From the IMG/VR virus record IMGVR_UViG_3300025323_000025, positions 1-26,324 of that record: 26,324 nt of DNA; one strand, 5' to 3'. The position numbers and the translations under genes were made by a program. The notes under the pieces are model-generated. The model did no database searches and was not told the DNA's origin. It saw only the letters and a program-made list of their open reading frames with translations. Shown in pieces: positions 14,728 through 22,901 of the stretch (position 1 is the stretch's first letter; each line of letters starts with the position of its first letter). This stretch comes from a virus.

Positions 14728-15167
14728 CAGCAATCGTAACCACAATTAAAAATGCAGTGAAGGCAAAGCTCGACTCCCTGGTACCGGCAACTCTCGGTCA
14801 AGTCATTGTTGATGACTTCAAGCAGGATGGATTTGCATATAAAGATATCGGCGCATTTCCTGCGGCTGTTCTTGCCTCGCCTTCGCTTGAGGGTGTAGCA
14901 GAAACGAATCGGGACAATCTCCGAACTCACAATTTTACGATTGGAATTATTCAAAAGGGAGAGAATGTCGCCTCAGCTAACGACATTGAGGAACTCATGG
15001 AAACCATTATCAATGCCTTTGATGAGGATCCCACACTTGGTGGTGCGGCAAATGGCGGTGTTGAGCCGTCTTCCTCGACTCCGGAGAGTATTACTTCAGG
15101 TGACGGGACTTTTATAGTTTTTACGGTGTCGGTAAAAGCCAAAGCCATTAAAAATTTATCATTCTAA
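14724..15167 (+). CDS. Putative tail terminator protein
   Basis: The product has 147 residues. It lies between the gp10-like and tail tube genes, where the tail terminator (lambda gpU-like) is normally encoded. The pattern is alpha/beta: an N-terminal helix (IVTTIKNAVKAKLDSLV), strands with FPAAVLASPS, THNFTIGIIQKG, then 'IEELMETIINAFDEDPTL' and a strand at the end (FIVFTVSVKAKAI). This agrees with the size and layout of terminator proteins, but sequence conservation in that family is low. It is coupled to the upstream gene by an ATGA overlap. Confidence 0.6.
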   Translation: MTAIVTTIKNAVKAKLDSLVPATLGQVIVDDFKQDGFAYKDIGAFPAAVLASPSLEGVAETNRDNLRTHNFTIGIIQKGENVASANDIEELMETIINAFDEDPTLGGAANGGVEPSSSTPESITSGDGTFIVFTVSVKAKAIKNLSF

Positions 15168-15171
15168 ATTT

Positions 15172-15357
15172 ATGCAAACAAATAACAAAAACAAAATGAT
15201 AGGGAAGGAGGACGTAAAAAATAAGCAGGAATACTTCTTCTCCGGAGGTCAGGAATATCTCCCACAAACTATCCGAGCTGATAGTCAGGAAGAAGCAGAG
15301 AAGGTATGGAAGGAGTCGAGGAAAAAAGTTGGTGAGCCATTAAAAGAAAATAATTAA
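15172..15357 (+). CDS. Small tail-region protein, unknown function
   Basis: The product has 61 residues. The core 'KQEYFFSGGQEYLPQTIRAD' followed by SQEEAEKVWKESRKK is a strand-turn-helix pattern also seen in short proteins beside tail tube genes. It is Lys/Glu-rich, with no membrane segment and no Cys. The start context is AATTTATG without Shine-Dalgarno; an internal ATG at 15196 is possible. No function can be given. Confidence 0.65.
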   Translation: MQTNNKNKMIGKEDVKNKQEYFFSGGQEYLPQTIRADSQEEAEKVWKESRKKVGEPLKENN

Positions 15358-15358
15358 T

Positions 15359-15370
15359 TAAAAATATATG
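15359..15370 (+). promoter_or_regulatory. Start-context 12-mer, copy 1 (tail tube gene)
   Basis: TAAAAATATATG ends with the ATG of the tail tube gene. The identical 12-mer occurs at three other late gene starts. It replaces a Shine-Dalgarno sequence. Confidence 0.55.
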
Positions 15371-16357
15371 TCAAAAGGAATAGGAAGATTAATACAGTTC
15401 GGGATTGCAAAGGAAACGGTACGTGGAACGCCAGAGTCGGCGGCTACCTATTGGATTCCGTTTTCAGAGTTAGATATCAATGAAAAGTTTTCGCTTGTAA
15501 ATGACGATCAATCCCGTGGAGTAATTGAGGACGCCGTCGGTCAGAGCAAGGTAAAGGAATGGGCTGAAGGATCGGTCAAAGCGCCGATTGCTGATAAGCA
15601 CTTTCCTCTCATTCTCTACTCGATTCTCGGCTCACTTTCTACAGGAGATAATGCTGACTCCGATGCAACCATCAAAGATCACACCATTACAGTTGCTCAA
15701 AGCTCACAACATCAGGCACTCTCGCTTTTCATCGATGACCCACTTGGAGCGCAGGACTACAAGCATGGAAACGGAGCGGTAACTTCACTTGAGATCTCAT
15801 ATGAGCTCAATAAGTTCCTTGATTACACTCTTGGACTCAAAGCAAAGAAAGGAGCGACAGCGACTTTGACTCCTGCATCTACGACTGAGAACAGATTCTT
15901 GCCTCAGCACCTCACATTCAAACTCGCTTCATCATATTCGGGTCTCGGTGCCGCTTCAGCCATGAGTATCAAGTCGCTCACTCTAAAGATTGACCAGAAT
16001 ATTGAAGACGATGACGTTCTTGGAAGCGCTACTCCTTCAGATTTCCTCAACAAGCAGTTTTCAATTGAGGGGACCTTTGAAGCTCTCTGGCAAAACGAAT
16101 CTGACTACAAAACTGCAGCTCTTGCCACGACTGCCAAGGCTATGAGACTCGATCTTAAGAACACCGATGTCACAATCGGCAGTGCTGCGAATCCCCAGAT
16201 CCGCATTGATCTTGCAAAAGTGATCTTCAAAGAGATTACTCGGCCCGTGAAGGTTAATGACCTGGTCCGTCAGACACTTTTATTCAAGGCTCACTACAGC
16301 ATCAGTGACACTTTGATGATTTCGGTATTAGCAACGAACGCAGTGGCATCATATTAA
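15368..16357 (+). CDS. Major tail tube protein
   Basis: The product has 329 residues. The start 'GRLIQFGIAKETVRGTPESA' followed by ATYWIPF is the usual opening of siphovirus tail tube proteins (a virion N-arm with a 'GIA.E...GT...A..W.P' pattern). The remainder is beta-rich, with two similar halves suggested by the repeated 'FEALWQNESDYK' and earlier domain pattern. It polymerises into the tube through which DNA passes. Position before the chaperone pair and tape measure supports this. It is somewhat longer than the lambda gpV core, which suggests an added domain. Confidence 0.8.
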   Translation: MSKGIGRLIQFGIAKETVRGTPESAATYWIPFSELDINEKFSLVNDDQSRGVIEDAVGQSKVKEWAEGSVKAPIADKHFPLILYSILGSLSTGDNADSDATIKDHTITVAQSSQHQALSLFIDDPLGAQDYKHGNGAVTSLEISYELNKFLDYTLGLKAKKGATATLTPASTTENRFLPQHLTFKLASSYSGLGAASAMSIKSLTLKIDQNIEDDDVLGSATPSDFLNKQFSIEGTFEALWQNESDYKTAALATTAKAMRLDLKNTDVTIGSAANPQIRIDLAKVIFKEITRPVKVNDLVRQTLLFKAHYSISDTLMISVLATNAVASY

Positions 16358-16374
16358 TCAAAATAATTAACCAT

Positions 16375-16716
16375 ATGGAAAGAGAAACAATAAAACTCAC
16401 AACGCCTCTCGGTAAAGAACTTGTTATCAAGTCTTTTATGAACGCCAAGGAAAGGAATGCCATTAAAAGCGCCTTCCTCGAGGGCATTAAGATTGATCCG
16501 AATGATATCGGGAGTGAAGATCACATGATGAAGGATGTCGATGCTTCAATCATGCTCAAGGCGGAAAAAAGAACCTTTGAACAGCTGATTGTCTCGTATG
16601 CCGGTAGTTCGGAGAATATCTCTGACAGGCTCGAGCAAGCTACACCTGCGGAATACGACTTCGTAGTTGCGGAATTAAATAAAGTCACAAAGGGAAATTT
16701 TCAGTCGGCGAAGTAG
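16375..16716 (+). CDS. Tail assembly chaperone, short form (gpG-like)
   Basis: The product has 113 residues ending at TAG 16714-16716. It lies between the tail tube and tape measure genes, where lambda G is found. N-terminal strands (IKLTTPLGKELVIKSFMNAK) lead into helices. The C-terminal 'AEYDFVVAELNKVT' is typical of chaperones that bind the tape measure. A fraction of ribosomes should shift to -1 at 16695-16701 and make a longer protein (see the next entry). The short form is usually in excess in siphoviruses. Confidence 0.8.
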   Translation: MERETIKLTTPLGKELVIKSFMNAKERNAIKSAFLEGIKIDPNDIGSEDHMMKDVDASIMLKAEKRTFEQLIVSYAGSSENISDRLEQATPAEYDFVVAELNKVTKGNFQSAK

Positions 16717-16904
16717 GGTATGCATGGGAGAGGTACTTCGCAGGGGTGAAAGCCTCTCTCACTGATGAAATGGTAGCAGCGATGATTTGTAGGGAAATGA
16801 AGTGGACGTTAGAGGAATACGAGAGCCAACCCACGACCTTCATAGACACGGTAATCGAAATGCTTAAAGCGGAAAGTGCGGAAATAAAGAAAAAGAATAA
16901 ATAA
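16375..16904 (+). CDS. Tail assembly chaperone, frameshifted long form (gpGT-like)
   Basis: After 109 codons in the zero frame, a -1 shift at A AAT TTT (16695-16701) continues through a second open frame to TAA 16902-16904, giving 176 residues. The added 67 residues start SVGEVGYAWERYFAGVKA and carry helices with MICREMKWTLEEYESQP and a Lys-rich end. That part has no suitable start codon of its own near the shift. The 'M.A.MICREMKW...E' pattern is like the T domain that binds the tail tube. The tape measure gene starts two bases after its stop. This corresponds to lambda gpG-gpGT. Confidence 0.85.
16695..16758 (+). promoter_or_regulatory. Programmed -1 frameshift signal: slippery heptamer plus pseudoknot
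   Basis: The heptamer A AAT TTT (16695-16701) fits X XXY YYZ in the zero frame. After a six-base spacer, stem 1 pairs GCGAAGTA (16708-16715) with TACTTCGC (16734-16741). Its loop contains GAGAGG (16728-16733), which pairs with CCTCTC (16753-16758). The two stems abut at 16733/16734, as in an H-type pseudoknot. Confidence 0.85.
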
Positions 16905-16906
16905 TT

Positions 16907-18262
16907 ATGGCAGAGTCAATAAGTAAACTACAAATATTGGTTCAACTTCGGGATGAGGCAAGTACTGCAATCCGGAGTATGAGTAATAGCCTCTCCGACC
17001 TCGGTGGGCAATTTGGTTTTGCAGGTGACAAGGTCGGTGCCTTGGCAGGTGTGCTTCAAACCATTGGTGCAGGGGCAATATTAAAAAGTGCTATCACTGC
17101 CTTTGCTGAAGCTGAAGTACAGATGACTCGTTTTGATGCAATTCTTAAAACTCTTCCTCCTAACCTCCAAGCTCTACGAGGCCAGATACTTGCGGTTGCT
17201 GATGATGCATTGAATAAATTCGGATTTGATAATGAAGAAGCGGCTGTCTCGATTGCTAAACTTCTTCAGGCAACTAATGACGGTCCCTTTGCGTTCCAGG
17301 CATTTTCTGCAGCCATGGATCTTGCTAGATATAAAGGCATAGGACTCGAGGAGTCGACACAAGCATTGATCCTGGCTTTTCAAGGTAATGCTCGACTCCT
17401 GAAACAATTCGGCATCGAAGTCGATGATCATGCTTCCAAGGAAACAATACTTGCAGCAATTATGCGAACTGTAGATGGTCAAGCTGCAGCATATTCGGAA
17501 ACCTTGAAGGGTCAGCTTGATATCACAAGGCAACTTGGTGGTGAAGGTGCTGAAGCATTGGGAAGTCTCTTTGCACCGGCCATAGAAATGGTTACCAAAG
17601 GAATCCAAAATTGGATTCTAGCACAAGGAGGCATCAATGCGTTTCTGGAGAATAACAGAAATCTACTCATTGCCGTGGGAAGTCTTCTTGTTGCCCTTTT
17701 TGCAGCGGGATTAATTGTTGCTACTGCAGCAGGACTCGCACTTCTAGGTCCCTTGGGTCTTATCATTGCCGCAATCGCAGCTATAGGTGCAGTCATCATC
17801 TTTTTCTACACTCTATGGAAAACGCAGTGGGAAAACATTAAGGAAATATTTTTCGCCGTGTGGAACGGCATCAAGGATTTCTTTACTGCGATATGGAATG
17901 GAATTGTTGACCTCTTTAATGCGGGAATAGAGAGGATAAAGAGTGCAATTGCCTCGATTCAAAGTGCCTACAACTCCGTAGTCTCGGCGGTGTCAGCTCC
18001 TATTAAGGGAGCGGTGAGTGCCGTAAAGAGCGTTGTATCAAAGTTTGCCGACGGTGGCATCGTTACTGGCCCCACTCTCGGGCTTGTAGGTGAAGCCGGT
18101 CCCGAAGCCATCATCCCCTTAAGCAAGCTTGGTCAAGTTGGAGGTTTGACTATCAATCTCAATGGGGACTTTTATACCACTACAGAAGTAGCTGAAGAAT
18201 TCGGCAATGAACTTGCTCGCATTATTAAAAACCAGATCAACCTGGGAGGTATAAGAGCATAA
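16907..18262 (+). CDS. Tape measure protein
   Basis: The product has 451 residues, short for the family. If about 1.5 angstrom per residue holds, the tail would be roughly 65-70 nm. The first 60 residues are a helical oligomer start (LQILVQLRDEASTAIRSMS). Residues about 60-235 resemble the phage tail tape measure core with 'GIGLEESTQALILAFQGNAR'. Residues about 245-300 are strongly hydrophobic (LLIAVGSLLVALFAAGLIVA and following), probably the part inserted into the host membrane. Near the C-terminus 'FADGGIVTGPTLGLVGEAGP' with EAIIPL is the classic tape measure motif. It sets tail length and helps inject DNA. Confidence 0.92.
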   Translation: MAESISKLQILVQLRDEASTAIRSMSNSLSDLGGQFGFAGDKVGALAGVLQTIGAGAILKSAITAFAEAEVQMTRFDAILKTLPPNLQALRGQILAVADDALNKFGFDNEEAAVSIAKLLQATNDGPFAFQAFSAAMDLARYKGIGLEESTQALILAFQGNARLLKQFGIEVDDHASKETILAAIMRTVDGQAAAYSETLKGQLDITRQLGGEGAEALGSLFAPAIEMVTKGIQNWILAQGGINAFLENNRNLLIAVGSLLVALFAAGLIVATAAGLALLGPLGLIIAAIAAIGAVIIFFYTLWKTQWENIKEIFFAVWNGIKDFFTAIWNGIVDLFNAGIERIKSAIASIQSAYNSVVSAVSAPIKGAVSAVKSVVSKFADGGIVTGPTLGLVGEAGPEAIIPLSKLGQVGGLTINLNGDFYTTTEVAEEFGNELARIIKNQINLGGIRA

Positions 18263-18271
18263 AAATATATG
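18260..18271 (+). promoter_or_regulatory. Start-context 12-mer, copy 2 (tail hub gene)
   Basis: TAAAAATATATG joins the stop (TAA, 18260-18262) of the tape measure gene to the ATG of the next gene. It is identical to the copies at 15359, 19682 and 23095. Confidence 0.55.
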
Positions 18272-19681
18272 TCACTCGTACTTAAAATAAATACAGTTGA
18301 TCGGACGAGCTACGTTAAGTGGGACACACTGGTGATTACTGAGGTGCTTTCAAAAGAAGTTGATCGCCTTGAGTTTCAGATCATCAAAACCCCTGCAAAG
18401 ACTATTCCGAGCGTGAATGATGATGTCACCTTAGAAGAAGGCGGAGTAAAAATCTTTGGTGGAGTAATTACCGAGCGAAATGAAATCGTAAAGGGTGGTC
18501 TCCTCATTGCTTACGAGATCAGGTGCAAGGATTACTCTCAATATTTGGATAGAAAGGTGGTGGTGAGAAGCTATGCATCTGTTAGTGCACGTTCCATCGT
18601 CCTCGATCTCATCTCCACATATACTTCAGGTTTTACCTCGACCAATGTCGCCGCTTCAACTCCTACAGTTGGCTCAATTAAATTTAATTATGAACAGGTG
18701 ACACGATGCCTTACACAACTTGCCGATCAGGTCGGCTGGGATTGGTATGTTGATCCCGACAAGGATATTCACTTTTTTGATAGTGAAAATTTAAGTGCGC
18801 CATTTGAGCTTACCGATACCAATGACACATATAAGTGGGATTCGTTGGAAATAAATAAGACGATTACTCAAATAAAAAACTCAGTGTACGTGCGCGGGGG
18901 TGAATATAAAAAAACTATTGCTGAAGGAAGTGCACAAGATATCTTCATTGCCGATGGTACGCAAAAAGTTTTTCCTCTTTCATATAAATATGACAACATC
19001 ACAGTTAAAGATAACTCAACGGTAAACACTGTCGGTACTGACCAGCAGTCAGATCCACTATCTGTCGACGTTCTCTACAACTTCAACGAGAAATTTATCA
19101 AGTATACAACTGCTCCTACAAGTGGGCATACCATAAAGATTTTTGGTGATGCATATATTCCAATCATTGCTCAAGTTCGTGATCAGATTTCAATTGCAAC
19201 TTATGGCGAATACCAAGCTGCCGTGATTGATAAGAGTATCACTTCAATCAATGAAGCTCAGACGCGCGCACAGACTGAACTTAAGAAATATTCAGAGAGC
19301 GTCTACGAGGCTTCATTTAAAACAGTGCAGATTGGACTCAAGGTAGGTCAGCAAATTCATGTATCAAGCGCACTACGAAGTGTCGACAAGACATTCAAGA
19401 TAAACAAAATCACGGGAAAGGTGAGAGATGGAGTCTCGATGGAGTACACGGTCTATCTCATTGCTTCTGGTCAGGTTTCTTTTACCGACATTATGCTGGA
19501 TCTTTTGAGTAAAGATAAAAAGAATATCTCGATAGCCATAAACGAAGTCTTACAACGCCTCGAAGTGTTCGCTGAATCCATGACCTCAAGTGATGCGATT
19601 TCGGTAACCACGACAACTGGTCCATACAAGTGGGGTCCCGATGCCAATGCTCTCAAGTGGAACCTCGGCACATGGGGTTAA
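18269..19681 (+). CDS. Putative distal tail/baseplate hub protein
   Basis: The product has 470 residues. It follows the tape measure, where distal tail or hub proteins are encoded. Residues 1-95 form an N-terminal beta domain (SLVLKINTVDRTSYVKWDTL, and later FGGVITERNEI). Then 'YEIRCKDYSQYLDRKVVV' and RSIVLDLISTYTSGF resemble the hub fold found in siphovirus tail proteins of the gp27/gp37 (Pepy6) type. 'QLADQVGWDWYVDPDKDIHF' is the hub-family core. The C-terminus has a coiled-coil-like helix (KNISIAINEVLQRLEVFAES) and a Gly/Trp-rich tip ending in WNLGTWG. It probably anchors the three downstream adhesin-like proteins. Confidence 0.7.
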   Translation: MSLVLKINTVDRTSYVKWDTLVITEVLSKEVDRLEFQIIKTPAKTIPSVNDDVTLEEGGVKIFGGVITERNEIVKGGLLIAYEIRCKDYSQYLDRKVVVRSYASVSARSIVLDLISTYTSGFTSTNVAASTPTVGSIKFNYEQVTRCLTQLADQVGWDWYVDPDKDIHFFDSENLSAPFELTDTNDTYKWDSLEINKTITQIKNSVYVRGGEYKKTIAEGSAQDIFIADGTQKVFPLSYKYDNITVKDNSTVNTVGTDQQSDPLSVDVLYNFNEKFIKYTTAPTSGHTIKIFGDAYIPIIAQVRDQISIATYGEYQAAVIDKSITSINEAQTRAQTELKKYSESVYEASFKTVQIGLKVGQQIHVSSALRSVDKTFKINKITGKVRDGVSMEYTVYLIASGQVSFTDIMLDLLSKDKKNISIAINEVLQRLEVFAESMTSSDAISVTTTTGPYKWGPDANALKWNLGTWG

Positions 19682-19693
19682 TAAAAATATATG
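19682..19693 (+). promoter_or_regulatory. Start-context 12-mer, copy 3
   Basis: TAAAAATATATG follows the hub stop codon by zero bases and ends in the ATG of the gene at 19691. Confidence 0.55.
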
Positions 19694-20176
19694 AATACAT
19701 TTAATGAAAACATAAAGCCGCAAGGCAAAATACGAATCATCACTACCAAAGCAGGAACCAAAGAAGTCCTTCGGATAAGTGACTGGTCTTCCAATTTGGT
19801 TATGCTCGGTGTCAACACAGGTCGAACTCTTATCCTCGAGCGACTTGCAGGCATCAATACATACACTTTGAACCTTACTCATGCCGACATGGGGACTGGT
19901 ACAAACTCACCGGCGACGAGTGACATAGCACTTCAGACTCCGGTAGCTCGTGCAGCTGTAGCGATCGGATCGGTGTCAGGTGCGGTTGCAACTCTTCAAT
20001 TCTTTTTCTCTGATGCTGTACTTACAAATGGAACGTATAACGAATTTGCGTCATTCGTTGATGGCAGTGCCTCGGTAAGCACGGGAAAAATATTCAATCG
20101 TGCTTTGTTCGGTGTCGCATATACCAAAGGCACAGGAGAGGATACGACAATTGAGCTTCAAATAACTTTAAATTAA
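19691..20176 (+). CDS. Tail-tip-region protein, unknown function
   Basis: The product has 161 residues. The start is polar (FNENIKPQGKIRIITTKAGT), then 'VLRISDWSSNLVMLGVNTGR' and a beta-rich body with GSVSGAVATLQFFFSDAVL. Proteins with the 'G....W..N.V...G' opening are common as small fibre-associated or tail-tip proteins and form trimers in some phages. It lies between the hub and the Gly-rich adhesin, which supports a structural role. There are no Cys residues, no signal and no membrane segment. Confidence 0.65.
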   Translation: MNTFNENIKPQGKIRIITTKAGTKEVLRISDWSSNLVMLGVNTGRTLILERLAGINTYTLNLTHADMGTGTNSPATSDIALQTPVARAAVAIGSVSGAVATLQFFFSDAVLTNGTYNEFASFVDGSASVSTGKIFNRALFGVAYTKGTGEDTTIELQITLN

Positions 20177-20179
20177 TTT

Positions 20180-21301
20180 ATGTCAATTACCGCCGGACAA
20201 ACAGCACTCGCATCAGATTTCATTGCCTCAACAGCAGGTTCTGGTGATGCGGGAAAAGTGCCTAAATTAAACTCGAACGGTACGCTCGATGGTTCTTTTA
20301 TCAATGACTCATTCGGTGGTACTGGTGACGGATCGGATGGCAACGTAACCATTTCTTCCCCGACAACTCTCACTCGAGATATGTTTTATAACGATCTTAC
20401 CGTTAACGACACTCTCACTACTGGAGGATTTATGATTCGAGTCAAAGGAACTCTCTCCGGAAACGGCGCAATTAAATATCCTGATGGAAACAATGGTAGC
20501 AATGGTGGGAATGGATCAAGTGGTGGCGGTGCTGTAGCTGGGGGTGGTGGAGGAGGCGGAGGTGCGGCACTTTCAACCGGAAGATTTACAAATACTGCTG
20601 GACAAAATGGAGCAGGTGGAGGTAATGGTGCTCCAAATTCAGGAGGTGATGGTAGTACCGGAACCTCCTCGACGAAATCAGTGGGAGTAAACGGAGTAGC
20701 GGGTGGAGCGGGTGGCCATGGGTCTTCATACAGCAACGGAAATGCTGCTGCAGGAGGTAACGGATCAAGCGGTGGAACTGCATCGAAGGTAATTACACCA
20801 GGTCGAATACTTTCTCTTCTCGTTCTTGGGGTCGATCATCTTCTGAATGGTTCAACCTCCTCATATGACGGGTCCGCAGGATCAGGATCGGGTGGTGGAG
20901 GCGGAGGAGGTAACTCATCGGGTGGAAATAACGGAGGAGGTGGAGGCGGTGGTGGTGCAGGAGCTTCTGGTGGTCTCGTATTTATTGTCGCAAAGATATG
21001 GGCGGGAACCTTCACGATCAGAGCCGTCGGTGGAAACGGTGGCAATGGAGGAACGGGTGGTACAGGATCGGCAGGTGGGCAGGGATCTGCCGGAGGCGGA
21101 GGTGGCGGAGGCGGTGGTGGTTCAGGCGGAGCCTCAATCGTTGTCTACAGCACAAAGACGTGGAGTGGAAGCTATGTTCTCACCGGTGGGTCGGCCGGAA
21201 GTGCGGGTAGTAGTGGTGGATCAGGTTCAGCAAACGGTAGTGCGGGAACTTCAGGGTCGACGGGCACAAGCTACGAAGTTCAATCGAATGTTTTATATTA
21301 A
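20180..21301 (+). CDS. Glycine-rich tail adhesin-like protein
   Basis: The product has 373 residues. Residues 1-40 (ITAGQTALASDFIASTAGSG and DAGKVPKLNSNG) form a module shared with the next two genes and probably attach the protein to the tail. A short beta segment (55-100) follows. Residues about 104-360 are dominated by Gly, with Ser/Asn/Ala and repeated GG(N/S)G(G/S) units, interrupted by hydrophobic strands near 210-225 and 260-275. Such sequence suggests polyglycine-II packing, as in receptor-binding adhesins of some T-even phages. A host-surface-binding role is likely but not proven. The strong GGN codon bias creates long false frames on both strands. Confidence 0.75.
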   Translation: MSITAGQTALASDFIASTAGSGDAGKVPKLNSNGTLDGSFINDSFGGTGDGSDGNVTISSPTTLTRDMFYNDLTVNDTLTTGGFMIRVKGTLSGNGAIKYPDGNNGSNGGNGSSGGGAVAGGGGGGGGAALSTGRFTNTAGQNGAGGGNGAPNSGGDGSTGTSSTKSVGVNGVAGGAGGHGSSYSNGNAAAGGNGSSGGTASKVITPGRILSLLVLGVDHLLNGSTSSYDGSAGSGSGGGGGGGNSSGGNNGGGGGGGGAGASGGLVFIVAKIWAGTFTIRAVGGNGGNGGTGGTGSAGGQGSAGGGGGGGGGGSGGASIVVYSTKTWSGSYVLTGGSAGSAGSSGGSGSANGSAGTSGSTGTSYEVQSNVLY

Positions 21302-21307
21302 AAAATT

Positions 21308-22129
21308 ATGTCGATCACACAAGGACAAACAGCATTAGCATCGGACTTCGTGGCATCATCTGCCGGAAGTGGAGATGCAGGAAAAGTACCGAAGCTCGAT
21401 GCAAACGGTTTGCTTGATAATAGTTTTCTAGGACTTACAGGAATTATCGTCCCGACCATGAGGCGATTAATTCCTCCAGGTTGGCTTTTATGTGATGGAC
21501 AGGCAGTTTCAAGAGCGACATACGCAATGCTTTTTGATGTGCTCTGTCCATTTGCAGTATTCACGGTAACGATTGCATCACCTGCGGTCTTTACTACAAC
21601 AGCTCATGGTCTGGTTGCGGGAGACAAGATACGAATTACGACAACAGGTTCATTACCTACAGGTCTTGCAACTGGCACAGACTATTATGTTATTTCAGCG
21701 GGTCTAAGTGCAAACGATTTCAGAGTTTCTACAAGTCGAGGAGGTAGTGCAGTCAATACATCTGGATCACAATCAGGTGTTCACACTTGGAGAGTCTTTA
21801 ACTCTGGTGTGGGTGATGGGTCGACGACATTTAACCTTCCGAATTTGAAAGGGAAGTCGGTGTTCGGTTACGACGTGACGGATGCAAACTTCGATACGAT
21901 CGATACCCCGAATACTTATGTAGGAGAAAAGACTCATCAACTTACGGAAGTAGAATTGGCGGCACACATTCATACATTTGGAAATGGTTCAGAGGGTGGT
22001 TCCTCAAAACCAACAAATTCTCGTGGTGGAGGAGATACTGCTCCGATGTCTACGTATTCTACTGGTGGGGATGCAGCCCACAACAATATGCCTCCCTACA
22101 AGATAGTTAATTTTATGATTCGAATTTAA
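21308..22129 (+). CDS. Tail collar domain protein with inserted beta domain (copy 1)
   Basis: The product has 273 residues. Residues 1-40 repeat the ITQGQTALASDF attachment module. A phage tail collar domain starts at about 45 (MRRLIPPGWLLCDGQAVSRA), with the 'P.GWL.CDG' motif. It is interrupted at about 82-162 by a beta domain (TAHGLVAGDKIRITTTGSLP and FRVSTSRGG) and resumes at 'GVGDGSTTFNLPNLKG' (167-182). It ends with H.H (IHTF) and NMPPYKIVNFMI, the usual collar end, where His residues hold metal in trimers. Tail collar proteins form the fibre base or tip. It is paralogous to the next gene. Confidence 0.88.
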   Translation: MSITQGQTALASDFVASSAGSGDAGKVPKLDANGLLDNSFLGLTGIIVPTMRRLIPPGWLLCDGQAVSRATYAMLFDVLCPFAVFTVTIASPAVFTTTAHGLVAGDKIRITTTGSLPTGLATGTDYYVISAGLSANDFRVSTSRGGSAVNTSGSQSGVHTWRVFNSGVGDGSTTFNLPNLKGKSVFGYDVTDANFDTIDTPNTYVGEKTHQLTEVELAAHIHTFGNGSEGGSSKPTNSRGGGDTAPMSTYSTGGDAAHNNMPPYKIVNFMIRI

Positions 22130-22136
22130 ATATTTT

Positions 22137-22901
22137 ATGTCAATTCAATCTGGACAAACTGCGTTGGCCTCAGACATGAACAGAATCATGCCTCTTGCTG
22201 TGATCGTCCCTTTTGTGGGGAAAGTAATTCCCTCTGATTTTCTGGTCTGTGATGGGTCCCTCATTTCCCGCACAACCTACGCCGCTTTATTTGCAATACT
22301 TTGCCCTAGTTCAGTTGTCACGATTACTATCGCATCACCAGCTGTAATTTCTTGGACAGCTCACGGATTGGTAGCCGGTGACAAAGTCCACTTCACAACA
22401 ACTGGTGCGTTGCCAACAGGTCTCGCAGTAAATACTGATTATTTTGTAATCGCTACTGGTCTTGCCACTGACTCCTTCAGAGTCTCAACCTCTCGTGGTG
22501 GTGGAGCTGTAAATACTTCGGGAACTCAAAGTGGTGTTCATACTGCTTACAATAGTAACTTCGGAAAAGGTGACGGATCAACGACATTCGCTCTCCCTGA
22601 TTTTCGAGGATTCACTCCCTATGGTTACAAATCTTCAGATGCCAACTTTGATGCGCTCAATGTTCCAAATACATACGCAGGTGAAACGGCTCATGTTCTT
22701 CTTTCGGGTGAACTTCCATCACATTCTCACAGTATCGCCATGTCCTCCTCTGGATCGGGTTCGACAACGAATGCGATGAGGTCGTCCGGAGGGCAGGACG
22801 CTACGCAAACAAGCGGATCGTCGGGAAGTAATACGGCGCATAATAACTTACCGCCATACATAGTCGTGAACTTTATCATCAAAGCCGTAGTCTATGCATA
22901 A
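22137..22901 (+). CDS. Tail collar domain protein with inserted beta domain (copy 2)
   Basis: The product has 254 residues. A shorter form of the shared start (MSIQSGQTALASDM) leads straight into the collar domain (PFVGKVIPSDFLVCDGSLIS). The same beta domain is inserted at about 62-137 (TAHGLVAGDKVHFTTTGALP, then RVSTSRGGGAVNTSG). The collar resumes at 'GKGDGSTTFALPDFRG' and ends with HSHS, a Ser/Gly-rich loop and NNLPPYIVVNFII. It clearly arose by duplication with the previous gene. Differences concentrate in the N-terminal spacer and the His/Ser-rich tip loop, which may change specificity. Confidence 0.88.
   Translation: MSIQSGQTALASDMNRIMPLAVIVPFVGKVIPSDFLVCDGSLISRTTYAALFAILCPSSVVTITIASPAVISWTAHGLVAGDKVHFTTTGALPTGLAVNTDYFVIATGLATDSFRVSTSRGGGAVNTSGTQSGVHTAYNSNFGKGDGSTTFALPDFRGFTPYGYKSSDANFDALNVPNTYAGETAHVLLSGELPSHSHSIAMSSSGSGSTTNAMRSSGGQDATQTSGSSGSNTAHNNLPPYIVVNFIIKAVVYA

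Noticed and set aside
20386-21338. Long open frames on both strands through the Gly-rich gene, including Pro-rich minus-strand frames
   Set aside because: They mirror the GGN codons of the adhesin gene; they have low-complexity composition and no start signal or family pattern.
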